This document shows positions 17,821 to 29,811 of a DNA stretch of 64,000 bases, one piece after another. Numbering within the stretch: position 1 is the stretch's first letter; every line of letters starts with the position of its first letter. The position numbers and the translations under genes are program-made. Source of the stretch: an uncultured Alphaproteobacteria bacterium (lineage in GTDB: Bacteria > Pseudomonadota > Alphaproteobacteria > GCA-2731375); assembly GCA_951812805.1 (NCBI GenBank), contig CATOSZ010000001.1, positions 1,240,001 through 1,304,000 of the forward strand, in the 5' to 3' direction. Under the pieces are notes generated by a model. That model made no database searches, was not told where the DNA came from, and was given only the letters and a program-made list of their open reading frames with translations.

Positions 17821-18957
17821 TTGAGCATCCGCCTCGGCTATTTCTATCCCAATGCACGGAGCGTGCACGCGCTCTCCGGCGCCATCGCTGCCCGCAATGG
17901 CGACATCGGCGACCTGGAGACCCATGTCGCGATGGCCCGCGCCGCCGAAGAGGTCGGTTTCGACTATCTTTTCATGATGGATGCCTGGGCGCCCTTCGGG
18001 CCGGAAAGCACGGCGGGCGAGGTCATGAACCCGATGCTGCTGGCACCAATCCTGGCCGCGGCGATGTTCTCCGCCACCCGCCGGATCCGTTTCATCACGA
18101 CCATCCACACCTCCTGGTTCCACCCGCTGCAGATCGCCCGCATCGGCGCGGCGCTCGACACGTTGAGTGGCGGACGCTGGGGCATGAACGTCGTCTCCGG
18201 CGACGGCTTCGCCTCCAAAATCGAGGGCGCGCCGCCGAACGCGCTCGATCACGATGCGCGCTACGGCCGGGCGGCCGAGACCGTCGAAATCCTGACCCAG
18301 GCCTGGTCCACCGGCCGCGTCGACTTCGCGGGCGAACATTTCACCATTCGCGGCGAGATCACCGGTCCCGGGACGGTGCAGCAGCCCCGCCCCTACCTCG
18401 TCGGCGCGGGCGCGTCGTCAGCGGGGATCGGTTTTTCCGGCCGTTATGCCGATTTGGTGTTCATCCCCGGGCGAACGCCGCTGGCCGATTGCCGCCGGCG
18501 CCTCGACGCCATCCGGGCGACGGCGAGCGCGCATGGCCGGCCGGCGGGCAGCGTGGCCATGCAGATGCATGCGAGCGTCATCGTGCGTGAAACGGCGGCG
18601 GAGGCGGAGGCGAAATCGCAGCGGCTCGAGGAGGCCGTCGACCTCGCCATTGTCGCCGAATACTTGAACAGCGTGCGGGGCAGCATTTCGACCTACGACG
18701 ATATCTACGCGCAGATGGGCGATCTGGAGATGCGCAAGATCGGCGCGGTCTCCGGCGCCCGGCGCCTGCATGGCGACGCCGAGCAGGTCGCCGACGAGAT
18801 CGGCGACCTCGCGACCACCTACGGCTGCGACGGGATCGCAGTCACCCTGCCGGTCTGGTCGCCCGAGGAGATCCGTCGTTTCGGTGCGCTGCTACTGCCC
18901 GCGCTGGCGGCGCGCGGCCTTTGGAGTCATCCCCGGACCCGGGGATGGGCGTGGTAG
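17821..18957 (+). CDS. LLM-class flavin-dependent oxidoreductase (SsuD-like)
   Basis: A second luciferase-like monooxygenase, 378 residues, not closely alike to the one at 4768. GFDYLFMMDAW, FITTIHTSWFHPLQIARIGAALD, GGRWGMNVVSG and QPRPYLVGAGAS match the alkanesulfonate/dimethylsulfone monooxygenase branch, where FMNH2 from a partner reductase is used to split a C-S or oxidise a C-N bond. No sulfonate transporter or reductase lies beside it. The start is a TTG at 17821 with AAGGAA eight bases before it; the barrel begins at once. Divergent from the PhyH-like gene across about 115 bp. Confidence 0.85.
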   Translation: MSIRLGYFYPNARSVHALSGAIAARNGDIGDLETHVAMARAAEEVGFDYLFMMDAWAPFGPESTAGEVMNPMLLAPILAAAMFSATRRIRFITTIHTSWFHPLQIARIGAALDTLSGGRWGMNVVSGDGFASKIEGAPPNALDHDARYGRAAETVEILTQAWSTGRVDFAGEHFTIRGEITGPGTVQQPRPYLVGAGASSAGIGFSGRYADLVFIPGRTPLADCRRRLDAIRATASAHGRPAGSVAMQMHASVIVRETAAEAEAKSQRLEEAVDLAIVAEYLNSVRGSISTYDDIYAQMGDLEMRKIGAVSGARRLHGDAEQVADEIGDLATTYGCDGIAVTLPVWSPEEIRRFGALLLPALAARGLWSHPRTRGWAW

Positions 18958-19027
18958 CGGGTACGTGACATAATCGCGGCGATGTCGTCTTACGCGGCGG
19001 GATGGACAGCAGTAGGGTGAAAGAGCG

Positions 19028-19531
19028 ATGACGGGACGAGGATTATCGCGTTGCCTGGGCTGGATCCTGGCCAGTCTGTTGCTCGGCGCCCTGAGCGGTT
19101 GTCATATCGCCGGGCACGTACATGAAAGGTCGCCCGGCGTTCCGCCGGGGCATGCACGCCATCACCATCACGACTATTTCTACTATCCCCACGCCGGCGT
19201 CTATTTCCACATCGTCTCGGGCCACTACTATTACCGCTCCGGCAGTCACTGGAAGCGCAGTCGGAAGCTACCCCGCCATATCCACCTCCATCGTCGCGCC
19301 CGGGTGCAGATCAACATCCGCGACGACAAGCCCTACCGTCATCACGACCGCCACCGTCGTGCCCATACACCGCGCCGCGACGTCAAACACGGCGAGAGGC
19401 ACGATCGCGACGAGCGCCGCCACAATGCCGACCGTCATCGCGACCACCGGGAGCGCAAGGACGGACGTAAGGGCAGCCGAAAGGATGATCGCAAGGATCG
19501 TCGCCAGCGTCGTCGGGAGCGCCGGCAGTAG
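19028..19531 (+). CDS. Small lipoprotein, extremely rich in His and Arg
   Basis: A 167-residue predicted lipoprotein. A signal with the lipobox LSGC ends near residue 25. The mature part starts with a HARHHHHDYFYYPHAGVYFH segment and a YYYRSGSHW segment, then becomes very basic, with many His, Arg, Asp and Lys in mixed clusters to the end. The central part (LPRHIHLHRRARVQINI) has the look of a small folded domain that I have seen in other proteobacterial His-rich lipoproteins; the tail is likely disordered. Metal binding at the envelope or contact with acidic polymers are possible roles, by inference only. A strong terminator follows within 10 bp, so it is transcribed alone. Confidence 0.65.
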   Translation: MTGRGLSRCLGWILASLLLGALSGCHIAGHVHERSPGVPPGHARHHHHDYFYYPHAGVYFHIVSGHYYYRSGSHWKRSRKLPRHIHLHRRARVQINIRDDKPYRHHDRHRRAHTPRRDVKHGERHDRDERRHNADRHRDHRERKDGRKGSRKDDRKDRRQRRRERRQ

Positions 19532-19538
19532 TCACGCG

Positions 19539-19563
19539 CCCGGGGCATTGCCCCGGGTATTTT
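19539..19563 (+). terminator. Rho-independent terminator
   Basis: An 8-bp perfect GC stem (CCCGGGGC with GCCCCGGG, loop ATT) at 19539-19557 followed by TATTTT. It ends the His/Arg-rich lipoprotein transcript just before the acyl-CoA synthetase gene. Confidence 0.85.
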
Positions 19564-19621
19564 GAACGACAACTCCGTTTTAATCGCAGGTTCGACAGCG
19601 AACCGGCAGAGAGGACACGCA

Positions 19622-21148
19622 ATGCTCGATCACATCGGACAGATCCCGGCGCGCGCGGCAACCGAATTCGGCGACAAAGAAGCCCTCGTTTTCGAAGGAC
19701 GTTCCTTCACCTTCTCGGATTTGAACGGCCTCGTCGAGCGCGCCGCCGGCGGTCTCGACAGTCTCGGGATCGGCCCGGGCGATGTCGTCACCCTATATGC
19801 CTCCAACTCGTGGGAGTGGGTCGTCAGCTATTTCGCCATCACCCGCATCGGCGCCGTCATCAACCCCGTCAATACGATGCTGACGCCGGCGGAGATCGAG
19901 TATGTCGTACAGGACTGCGGCGCCCGCGCCATCATCACCTCCGCCGACAAAGCCGCGGCTATCCTCGGCGTGAAGAACACCTCGAACGTCGCATCGATCC
20001 TATCCTTCGGCGAGGCTCCCGAGGGCGCCGTGTCGTTCGACGCGCTGCTGGCCGCCGATCTGCCGCCGCCGGGTCCGGTCGACGTCGCGCCGGAGGCCCT
20101 CTCGACCATCGGCTATACCTCCGGCACGACCGGCCACCCCAAGGGCGCGATGCAGTCGCACAAGGCGGTGATCTTCAACGGTGCCATGACCAGCCAAATG
20201 CATATGCGGGGCCCGGACGACGTCGTGGTGAGCGCGCTGCCCTGCCCCCATGTCTACGGCAATGTCCTGATGACGGGCATGATGATGCTCGGAACCAAGC
20301 TGGTCCTGCACAGGCTTTTCGACCCCGTCGCCGTCATGGACGACATCGCGGCGCATCGGGCGACGATCTTCGATGGTGTTCCGACCATGTACATGTTCAT
20401 GCTGAACAGCCCGGCCTTCGCCGAGGCCGACCTCGGCAGCCTGAAGCGTTGCTATGTCGGCGGCCAGACCATGCCGGTCGCGACCATGCAGGCGGTCGAA
20501 GCGGGCTTCGGGGTGCCGCTCTACGAACTCTGGGGCATGACGGAAATCGCCGGCCTGGGCGCGACGCATCCGCTTTATGGCACCAACAAACACGGCTCCA
20601 TCGGTTGCGCCATCCCCTACTGCGAGCTTCGCATGGCAGATGTGGACGATGCCGCTGTAACCGTGCCCCGCGGCGAGGTCGGCGAACTGATGGTGCGCGG
20701 TCCCATCGTGATGATGGGTTACTTCGGCGACGAAGCGAAAACGCGCGAAACCCTCGAACCCGACGGCTGGCTCCATTCCGGCGATCTCGGCACGATGGAC
20801 GAGGACGGCTGCGTCTATATCGTCGATCGCAAGAAGGACATGATCCTGACCGGCGGCTACAACGTTTATCCGGCGGAAATCGAGCGGGTGCTCGCGGCGC
20901 ATCCCGACGTGGCGCTTGCAGCAGTCGGCAAGCAGATGGACGAGATGAGGGGCGAGATCGCCAAGGCCTACATCGTCCTGAAGGACGGGGCGAACAGCAG
21001 CGAGCAGGACATGATCGACTTCTGCCGCAAATCGTTAGCCGCCTATAAATGTCCGCGCCTGGTGCAGTTCGTCGACGACGTGCCGAAGACCAGTACCGGC
21101 AAGATCATGCGGCGGGAACTCCACACCTTGGACGGCGAGGCGCAATAG
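19622..21148 (+). CDS. AMP-dependent acyl-CoA synthetase/ligase
   Basis: A 508-residue adenylate-forming enzyme that should activate a carboxylic acid to its CoA thioester via an acyl-AMP. All core motifs are intact: YTSGTTGHPKGAMQSH (P-loop), ELWGMTE (A5), LHSGDLGTMDEDG (A7), DRKKDMILTGGYNVYPAEIE (A8 hinge) and PKTSTGKIMRREL (A10 with the catalytic Lys). It resembles medium/long-chain fatty acid or aromatic acid ligases in length. Start at ATG 19622 because GAGAGGA precedes it and the family N terminus begins there. It has its own transcription unit after the terminator at 19539. Confidence 0.92.
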   Translation: MLDHIGQIPARAATEFGDKEALVFEGRSFTFSDLNGLVERAAGGLDSLGIGPGDVVTLYASNSWEWVVSYFAITRIGAVINPVNTMLTPAEIEYVVQDCGARAIITSADKAAAILGVKNTSNVASILSFGEAPEGAVSFDALLAADLPPPGPVDVAPEALSTIGYTSGTTGHPKGAMQSHKAVIFNGAMTSQMHMRGPDDVVVSALPCPHVYGNVLMTGMMMLGTKLVLHRLFDPVAVMDDIAAHRATIFDGVPTMYMFMLNSPAFAEADLGSLKRCYVGGQTMPVATMQAVEAGFGVPLYELWGMTEIAGLGATHPLYGTNKHGSIGCAIPYCELRMADVDDAAVTVPRGEVGELMVRGPIVMMGYFGDEAKTRETLEPDGWLHSGDLGTMDEDGCVYIVDRKKDMILTGGYNVYPAEIERVLAAHPDVALAAVGKQMDEMRGEIAKAYIVLKDGANSSEQDMIDFCRKSLAAYKCPRLVQFVDDVPKTSTGKIMRRELHTLDGEAQ

Positions 21149-21342
21149 GCCGGACGCCCAGCCGCGACCTTCCGGCGCCGTTCATCGCTTTTTCCCACCC
21201 CAGACATCGCTTTCCACAGCGGATCGCGCTAAAAGGGCCCGGCAAAACGCCTCCGCGAACCGGATCGGCCCCGACATTGTCCGGGTGCCCTGGTGCGCGG
21301 CCGGATATCCGACAGGTCTTCCATGACAAAGGAGGTCGACCA

Positions 21343-24030
<2,688 letters not shown>

Positions 24031-24048
24031 CCACGTCGTTGGAAAGAC

Positions 24049-24092
24049 AGCCGGGCCTCACCGAGTGTTGATTTTCCGGTGAGGCCCCGGCT
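24049..24092 (+). repeat. Long inverted repeat after acnA, possible terminator
   Basis: The arms AGCCGGGCCTCACCG (24049-24063) and CCGGTGAGGCCCCGGCT (24076-24092) pair over about 14 bp with one bulged base around a 12-base loop. No U-run follows, so it is either a weak or Rho-assisted terminator for acnA, or an mRNA-stabilising hairpin. It ends 17 bases before the start codon of the next gene. Confidence 0.6.
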
Positions 24093-24108
24093 CGTTAGGA
24101 TCGCGCCC

Positions 24109-24846
24109 ATGAAACAACTTATCCATATTCTGTCCGGCGCCCTGATCGTGTCGGCCTTGGCATTCGCCGCGCCGGCATCGGCGGGTGATCGCCTCACCGT
24201 GGTGGAACTGTTCACTTCCCAGGGCTGTAACTCCTGTCCGCCGGCCGACAAGCAAATGGGCACGCTCGCCAAGCGCGACGACGTGTTGGCGCTGACCTTC
24301 AACGTCGACTATTGGGATTATCTCGGCTGGAAGGACACCTTCGGCTCACCCGTGCATACGGACCGCCAGCGCCGTTATGCCCACGCCATGAATTCGCGCC
24401 GGGTCTACACCCCGCAGATGGTCATCGGCGGCACGCTGGAGACGGTCGGCTCGGACCGTCGTTCCGTCGGTCATGCAATCCGCCGCGTGGCGGACGATCC
24501 GCGCACCTGGCTCGATATCGAAATCAGCCGGGAGAAGGATATGATCGTCGCCCGCCTGCCCGATGGCAAGATAGCGCGTGAGGCGACGATCTGGCTGGTG
24601 CACTACGACCGGCACCAGGAAGTCGATATTCGTCGCGGCGAGAACGGCGGCCGCAAGCTCGCCTACCACAACGTCGTGCGCGAGATCGACAATATCGGCC
24701 TGTGGCGGGGCGATGCGATGGAAGTCGCCTTTAAGCTTGCCGACCTGACGGAGGGTGGGCGCGACGGCTGCGCCATCCTGGTGCAGATCGACGGCCAGGG
24801 CCCAATCATCGGCGCCGCCCGCATGGTGATCGACGGACGCTCCTGA
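24109..24846 (+). CDS. DUF1223 family secreted thioredoxin-fold protein
   Basis: A 245-residue protein with a Sec signal peptide (about residues 1-25, ending ASAGD) and a thioredoxin-like fold. VVELFTSQGCNSCPPADKQMG is the hallmark of the DUF1223 family and contains a CxxC pair, and VYTPQMVIGG matches the cis-Pro region of thioredoxins. Family members are periplasmic and their substrate is unknown; a redox role is inferred from the motif. Start at ATG 24109 puts the signal peptide at the N terminus. It stands alone between acnA and the nitroreductase. Confidence 0.85.
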   Translation: MKQLIHILSGALIVSALAFAAPASAGDRLTVVELFTSQGCNSCPPADKQMGTLAKRDDVLALTFNVDYWDYLGWKDTFGSPVHTDRQRRYAHAMNSRRVYTPQMVIGGTLETVGSDRRSVGHAIRRVADDPRTWLDIEISREKDMIVARLPDGKIAREATIWLVHYDRHQEVDIRRGENGGRKLAYHNVVREIDNIGLWRGDAMEVAFKLADLTEGGRDGCAILVQIDGQGPIIGAARMVIDGRS

Positions 24847-24967
24847 ACCCGACATTGCAACTGGTTTTTCTCCGGCCCTTGGCAAGCCGCGGCGGCTGCG
24901 CATAATCCGCGCTGCGGCGGGCCGATTCCGGCCCGCTCTTCCAATCCGCCCAGGGAGTGTCCCCCAC

Positions 24968-25642
24968 ATGCATGTCGACCAGGCCATCCTCACGCGCCGC
25001 AGCGTACGCGCCTTCCTGCCGAAACCGGTGCCGAGCGAGACCGTCGCCCGCATCATCGAGACCGCCGCCCGCGCGCCGAGCGGCACCAACATCCAACCCT
25101 GGAAGGTCTATGCCTGCACGGGCGCTGTCCGCGATGCCATCGCCGAGGAAACCTGTCGGGCCTTCCTCACCGGCGAGCCGCCACGCGACAACGAGCTCGA
25201 CGCCTACCCCTCGGAGATCGCCGAACATTTCAAGGCCCGCCGGCGCAAGGTCGGCTGGGACCTCTACAGCCTGATGGGCGTGGCGAAGGGCGATCGCGAG
25301 GGCAGCCGACGCCAGCATGTCCGTAACTTCGAGTTCTTCGGCGCGCCGGTCGCCCTCTTCACCTTCATGGATCGGCGCTTGCAGTACGGCAGCTGGCTCG
25401 ACTGCGGCATGTTCATCCAGAGCCTCATGCTGGCGGCCCGCGCGCACGGCCTGGATACCTGCCCGCAGGCCGCCTGGCGCGACTTCCACCGAATCGTCCG
25501 CCGCCACCTGGAGGTACCGGACGACGAGATCATGGTCTGCGGTATGAGCTTGGGGTTTGCGGACGACACGGCCAAGGTCAACACATTGCGCACCGAGCGC
25601 GAACCCCTCGACGTCTACGCCAAGCTCACGGGTTGGGAATAA
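24968..25642 (+). CDS. Nitroreductase family protein
   Basis: A 224-residue FMN-dependent oxidoreductase of the nitroreductase family. TRRSVRAFLPKPV and AARAPSGTNIQPWKVYA are the FMN-binding N-terminal segments; the middle holds the dimer helix; GMSLGFAD near the end is the second FMN contact. Family members reduce nitroaromatics, quinones or flavins with NAD(P)H. An AGGGAG site precedes ATG 24968. It is convergent with the membrane protein gene at 25658, 15 bp apart. Confidence 0.9.
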   Translation: MHVDQAILTRRSVRAFLPKPVPSETVARIIETAARAPSGTNIQPWKVYACTGAVRDAIAEETCRAFLTGEPPRDNELDAYPSEIAEHFKARRRKVGWDLYSLMGVAKGDREGSRRQHVRNFEFFGAPVALFTFMDRRLQYGSWLDCGMFIQSLMLAARAHGLDTCPQAAWRDFHRIVRRHLEVPDDEIMVCGMSLGFADDTAKVNTLRTEREPLDVYAKLTGWE

Positions 25643-25657
25643 AGCCGTTCGCGTCGC

Positions 25658-27250
25658 TCAGCCGTCAACCGGCTGCCGGACGAAGACGTCGATCTTCCGG
25701 TCCCGCCGCGGCGCCTCCGCGCTGAACAGCTTGCTGTAGCCATGCCGCGCATAATAGGCGCCAATCCGGTCATGAAGTGTAGGATCGGCATGATCGAAGG
25801 CGTCTTGCAGCAGGATGACGCGCGGCTCCCGGTCGACGATGCCCGATGTCAGGAGCGGCACCTGTACATCGAAAAAGGAGATCCCTTCGTCGAGCCAGAG
25901 CGGCAGACCCGTCGGCGGCGGTGTCGCAAAATCGGCATAGAGAAACCCGAGTTCTGAAAGGTTGATGAAATCGCCCTGATGGCGGTTCAGCAGCGAGCGA
26001 ATACGAACCAGATCGTCATGCGCCGGCCGTGAGACCAGGATACCCCGGTAGCTGCCCTCTTCCATTCTGACGAGGCCCTTGGCGACGCCCGAAAAACCCT
26101 CGCGCCCGGCGAGGGTCGCGACGTTGACGTCGAGGGAGACGAACAGGGCGAGCGGCGGCACCAATTTCGCCAGGAATAGGAGCAGCAGGATCCTGGCGAA
26201 CAGGCCCGCCCGCGCCGACAGGGTCCGCAGTCCCCAATCCGCGCCGAGCCTTCGCCGCCATGCGGCCAGGGTTTCGCTGTCACGCGCCAGGCGGAAGATC
26301 AGCAGCAGCAGCAGCGGCACGCCTTGCATCCGGGTCTGTTCGGACAGACCGGAAGACTGCAGGATCACCAGCGGCACGGCGGCCACCAGGATAAGGCAGA
26401 GGACGGTGGATCGCCGCTCGCCTTTGGCCGGCCGGCGCACGGCGAGATAGACGATGGCGCCGAGGATGAGCCAGAAGCGCCACTGCCCCACCACAGCCCA
26501 CACCAGGTCGAACGAGAGCACCAGCCGCGCCGAATGGGGCGACTGGCCGAGATTGAACCAATAGAGAAAATCGCCACCGGCCTCGAAGATGCCGGCCAGG
26601 GCCAGCGAGAGCAGAACGCATGGCAGGACATAGCACGTCGCGACACGGGTCGGAGCCATGCCTCCCGAAAGCGCCAGATAGAGCGCGATCAGCGGCACCG
26701 CGACCGCGGCATCCTGCTTCGAGAACATCGCCAACACCGAAAGCACCGCGAGGAACAAGACAAAGCGTGGCGACAGGACGGAGGCCTGCAGGCGCGCCAT
26801 CAGCAACATGACGATGACCGCGACGAAGAAGTGGGCGGTGAAGTTGTACCAAGGACTGCCGAACACCCCGTTCAGCGCGAGCACCATGAAGCCTGAGAAG
26901 ACGGTTGCAAGGACCGGCCCGAAGTCCCGGCGCGCCAACCGATATCCCATCACCGCCATAGTGGCGGCGAGGATCGCGGAATGCGCCAGCATGGCGAGCG
27001 CGCTATGGCCGAACACCAGATCGCAAAGGCCCTGCATGTAGAACAGCACGGGGCCCACCGGCATGTAGAAGTCACGATAAGGGAGTTGGCCGAGGGCGAT
27101 CCGGTAGCCGCCTTCGAAGACCAGTGACATGTCACGAAAATAGGATGTGCCGAAGAAGAGAGAAGCGGTCATCGCCATCGCGAGAAGAGCCACGATGGCG
27201 AGAGCGGCAAACTCCGGTCCGTGATGCGTGCCGCGGGGAGATATCGACAT
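25658..27250 (-). CDS. Polytopic membrane protein, glycosyltransferase-C (GT39/ArnT-like) type
   Basis: A 530-residue inner-membrane protein with about ten hydrophobic helices followed by a soluble C-terminal domain of about 150 residues. After the first helix, the segment FEGGYRIALGQLPYRDFYMPVGP resembles the acidic first periplasmic loop and following motif of polyprenyl-phosphate-dependent GT-C transferases, which move a sugar from a lipid carrier to an acceptor outside the cytoplasm. No strict DxD catalytic motif is visible, so the assignment is by architecture. The start ATG 27250 lacks a clear ribosome site, so a downstream start is possible. It is divergent from the radical SAM gene and probably belongs to the same glycolipid locus. 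Confidence 0.65.
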   Translation of the reverse strand: MSISPRGTHHGPEFAALAIVALLAMAMTASLFFGTSYFRDMSLVFEGGYRIALGQLPYRDFYMPVGPVLFYMQGLCDLVFGHSALAMLAHSAILAATMAVMGYRLARRDFGPVLATVFSGFMVLALNGVFGSPWYNFTAHFFVAVIVMLLMARLQASVLSPRFVLFLAVLSVLAMFSKQDAAVAVPLIALYLALSGGMAPTRVATCYVLPCVLLSLALAGIFEAGGDFLYWFNLGQSPHSARLVLSFDLVWAVVGQWRFWLILGAIVYLAVRRPAKGERRSTVLCLILVAAVPLVILQSSGLSEQTRMQGVPLLLLLIFRLARDSETLAAWRRRLGADWGLRTLSARAGLFARILLLLFLAKLVPPLALFVSLDVNVATLAGREGFSGVAKGLVRMEEGSYRGILVSRPAHDDLVRIRSLLNRHQGDFINLSELGFLYADFATPPPTGLPLWLDEGISFFDVQVPLLTSGIVDREPRVILLQDAFDHADPTLHDRIGAYYARHGYSKLFSAEAPRRDRKIDVFVRQPVDG

Positions 27251-27485
27251 TGCAGATACCGATGGCCTGGCGCCAAGTCACCGGCGAGAGCGGGACTTCG
27301 ACTTCGTTACAGCGGACGACAGTACTTTCAACGACGCTGGATTGTGTGACAACTATTACTTTGACAACGCCAAAGGCCCCCCATATCACATGAGGCGTGG
27401 GGCCGATGACGGCTCTGTGTCGAGGTATGATAATTCCCCGAATCGTGGGGGCGCCACTTCCAGGTGACCGCGGAGATGCGAACGC

Positions 27486-29024
27486 ATGGTCAAACGCTAT
27501 ACCGAACCGGTCGACGTTCTGTTCGTGAACCCGCCTTCCCCGGACAAGTTCATCTATATCCGCGACATCAATCGTCATGGCCGTTCGTCATGGGAACGGA
27601 TGATCTGGCCACAAACCAACATGGCGATTCTGGCAGCCGTCGCGGAAAACGTCGGCCTTAGTGTCGAGATCGTCGATTGCATCGGCCAGGGCATTAGCTG
27701 GCCCGAATATGAGGCGATCCTGGCTGGCTGTCGACCGCGCTTCTGCTTCTCCAACCTGATTTCCGCTACCTATGGCAACGATGTCGCCGCGTTGCGGCGC
27801 GCCAAGGAAATTTCGGGTGCCATAACGGTCGGCATGGGTCCCCATATCACCGACTCGCCCGAACTATCGTTGGCCGAGTCCGAAGGACTTGATTTCGTCA
27901 TTCGCCACGAGGCCGAGGACTCGCTCGCCGAGTTACTGACCGTCCTCGATTCGAGCCCGGAAATCGATATCGAGCGGTTGCATAGCGTCGCCGGCATTGC
28001 GTTCGTGCCGGGCCGACTCGTGACGGGCCAGCCCATGACGCCTGCGGTGACCGCCAAACGGCCCTTCATCGCCGACATGGACAACCTGCCCCGCGCCCGG
28101 CACGACCTCTTGCCTTTGCAACGATACTGGGCGCCTTTTCTCGGCAACTACACCTTCATCGAAACCAGCCGCGGCTGCCCCTATCGCTGTACGTTCTGCC
28201 GCCAGGGCATCATGTATCAATGGAAGTATCGGACCCGTTCCGGCAAATCCCTGGCGGAGGAAGCCCTCCATCTTCATTCCCTCGGCGTCGCGAACGTCCT
28301 CTTCCATGCCGATACCTTCACGGCCGGCGACAAGATGGTGCACGACTTATGTGATGAGTTGATCGCCGCCGGCTCGCCCGTCCGCTGGGCCTGCAACACC
28401 CACGCACGACCTCTCGAGGGCAAGCCCGACCTCATCCGGAAGATGAAGAAGGCCGGATGCTGGATGATGGCGATCGGCATTGAGTCGGGTGACAACCAGA
28501 TCCTGAAGAACATCAAGAAATCGACGACGACGGCACTGGTCGAAGAGGTGGTTCGCGACATCGACGCCGCCGGCATCGAAGTTTGGGGTTATTTCGTCAT
28601 CGGCTTCCCCGGCGAAACACACGAGACGATCGACAAGACGATCCGCTTTGCGAACTCGCTACCGCTGGCCATCGCCAAGTTCGATATCGGCGCCCCCTAC
28701 CCCGGCACAGAGTTTCACCGCTACGTCACCGATAACAACTACCTGACCATCGGCTCCTACGAGGACTTCGACCAGAACGCTTCGGCCGTGGTCGACTATC
28801 CCGACCTCTCTGCCGAAGAGATCAAGGCCGGCGCCAAGCGCGCGACGCGGCGCTTCTATCTGCGCCCCAGGATCCTCTGGCGCCTTTTCCGGGAAGGCCT
28901 CAATCCCCGGGCGGCAAAGTCGATCGCCTTGATTATTCGTGACCAGCTACAGCTCATGTCGGAGAAGAAGAACCACAAGCGCGCCTCCGAGGTCGAAAGT
29001 CTGGCTTGCGCGAGCGGCCGCTAG
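27486..29024 (+). CDS. B12-binding domain radical SAM protein
   Basis: A 512-residue class B-type radical SAM enzyme. The N-terminal third is a cobalamin-binding Rossmann-like domain (DVLFVNPPSPDKF, MAILAAVAENVGLSVEIVD, GMGPHITDSPE). The radical SAM core follows with TSRGCPYRCTFCRQG, the CxxxCxxC cluster, and IGIESGDNQILKNIKK and VIGFPGETHETI for SAM and substrate. Relatives methylate unactivated carbons or build hopanoid and chlorophyll precursors. The next gene encodes a methyltransferase only 10 bp away, and two membrane glycosyltransferase-like proteins flank them; modification of an envelope lipid is the likely setting. Start at ATG 27486 gives the normal N terminus. Confidence 0.85.
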   Translation: MVKRYTEPVDVLFVNPPSPDKFIYIRDINRHGRSSWERMIWPQTNMAILAAVAENVGLSVEIVDCIGQGISWPEYEAILAGCRPRFCFSNLISATYGNDVAALRRAKEISGAITVGMGPHITDSPELSLAESEGLDFVIRHEAEDSLAELLTVLDSSPEIDIERLHSVAGIAFVPGRLVTGQPMTPAVTAKRPFIADMDNLPRARHDLLPLQRYWAPFLGNYTFIETSRGCPYRCTFCRQGIMYQWKYRTRSGKSLAEEALHLHSLGVANVLFHADTFTAGDKMVHDLCDELIAAGSPVRWACNTHARPLEGKPDLIRKMKKAGCWMMAIGIESGDNQILKNIKKSTTTALVEEVVRDIDAAGIEVWGYFVIGFPGETHETIDKTIRFANSLPLAIAKFDIGAPYPGTEFHRYVTDNNYLTIGSYEDFDQNASAVVDYPDLSAEEIKAGAKRATRRFYLRPRILWRLFREGLNPRAAKSIALIIRDQLQLMSEKKNHKRASEVESLACASGR

Positions 29025-29033
29025 GAACGCCCC

Positions 29034-29807
29034 ATGGCGAGCGAGCACGACGCGTATCTGCGTACCGAGATCGAGCTGCACGAGAAGCTGGCCTCGGTCT
29101 ATACCGACAAGCGCTACCGGCCTGAATTTTCCATGATTTTCCAGCGCCACTGGAACCGGCGCATGATCGAGATCTCCGGCCTCGAGGCGGGCGCCACAGT
29201 ACTCGACTACGGCTGCGGTACCGGAATCCTGTTTCCAGAACTCGCTGAGCATGGCCTGAATATCGTCGGCCTCGACCTCTCGCACGCGATGCTTACCTCG
29301 GCCCCAGACGATCCGGGTGCCATGCGCATTTGCGCCGTCGGCTGCGCCATGCCGATCCCCGATGGCACCTTCGATGCCGTGTTTTGCCGCGGCTCGATCC
29401 ACCACCTCCCCGACCTCGGAAAATGTTTCGAAGAGGTCGCCCGCGTTCTCAAGGATGACGGCTGCCTTGTTTTTTCAGAGCCGTCCAACGATTCGATCGT
29501 CAATCGGCTGGCGCGGGCCTGGATGTACGCCGACAGCGATGAATTCCACGAGGAGGACGAGGGCTTCCGCCGCGCCGAGTTGGAGCCTCTGCTCCGCGAC
29601 GTCGGCTTCGAGGTCGAGTATTCACGGGGCTTCGGATTCTTTGCCTACACATTCGCTGGCTTTCCCGACAAGCTGAACCTGCTAAGCCGCCTGCCGGGCG
29701 CCGGCGGCCTGACGCGATTGATGATCGGGCTCGACAATATGCTCGAGCGCATTCCCTATCTCCATACCTGGGCGCTGCACTGGCAGGTTCGGGCCCGCAA
29801 GGCTTAG
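29034..29807 (+). CDS. Class I SAM-dependent methyltransferase
   Basis: A 257-residue methyltransferase. VLDYGCGTGILFPELA is motif I for SAM, GLDLSHAML is the motif II acidic strand, FDAVFCRGSIHHLPD is the motif IV/V region used by UbiE/BioC-like enzymes, and LKDDGCLVFSEP is motif VI. The protein has a C-terminal helical extension with a hydrophobic stretch (GFGFFAYTFAG) that may contact membrane lipids. It starts 10 bp after the radical SAM gene and is surely co-transcribed. Acceptor unknown. It converges on the remnant of the IS-interrupted membrane protein gene. Confidence 0.85.
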   Translation: MASEHDAYLRTEIELHEKLASVYTDKRYRPEFSMIFQRHWNRRMIEISGLEAGATVLDYGCGTGILFPELAEHGLNIVGLDLSHAMLTSAPDDPGAMRICAVGCAMPIPDGTFDAVFCRGSIHHLPDLGKCFEEVARVLKDDGCLVFSEPSNDSIVNRLARAWMYADSDEFHEEDEGFRRAELEPLLRDVGFEVEYSRGFGFFAYTFAGFPDKLNLLSRLPGAGGLTRLMIGLDNMLERIPYLHTWALHWQVRARKA

Positions 29808-29811
29808 CTCC

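Noticed and set aside
24049..24092. Riboswitch or RNA thermometer for the DUF1223 gene
   Set aside because: It is only a simple long hairpin with no conserved riboswitch features; a terminator or mRNA-stability role for acnA is simpler.
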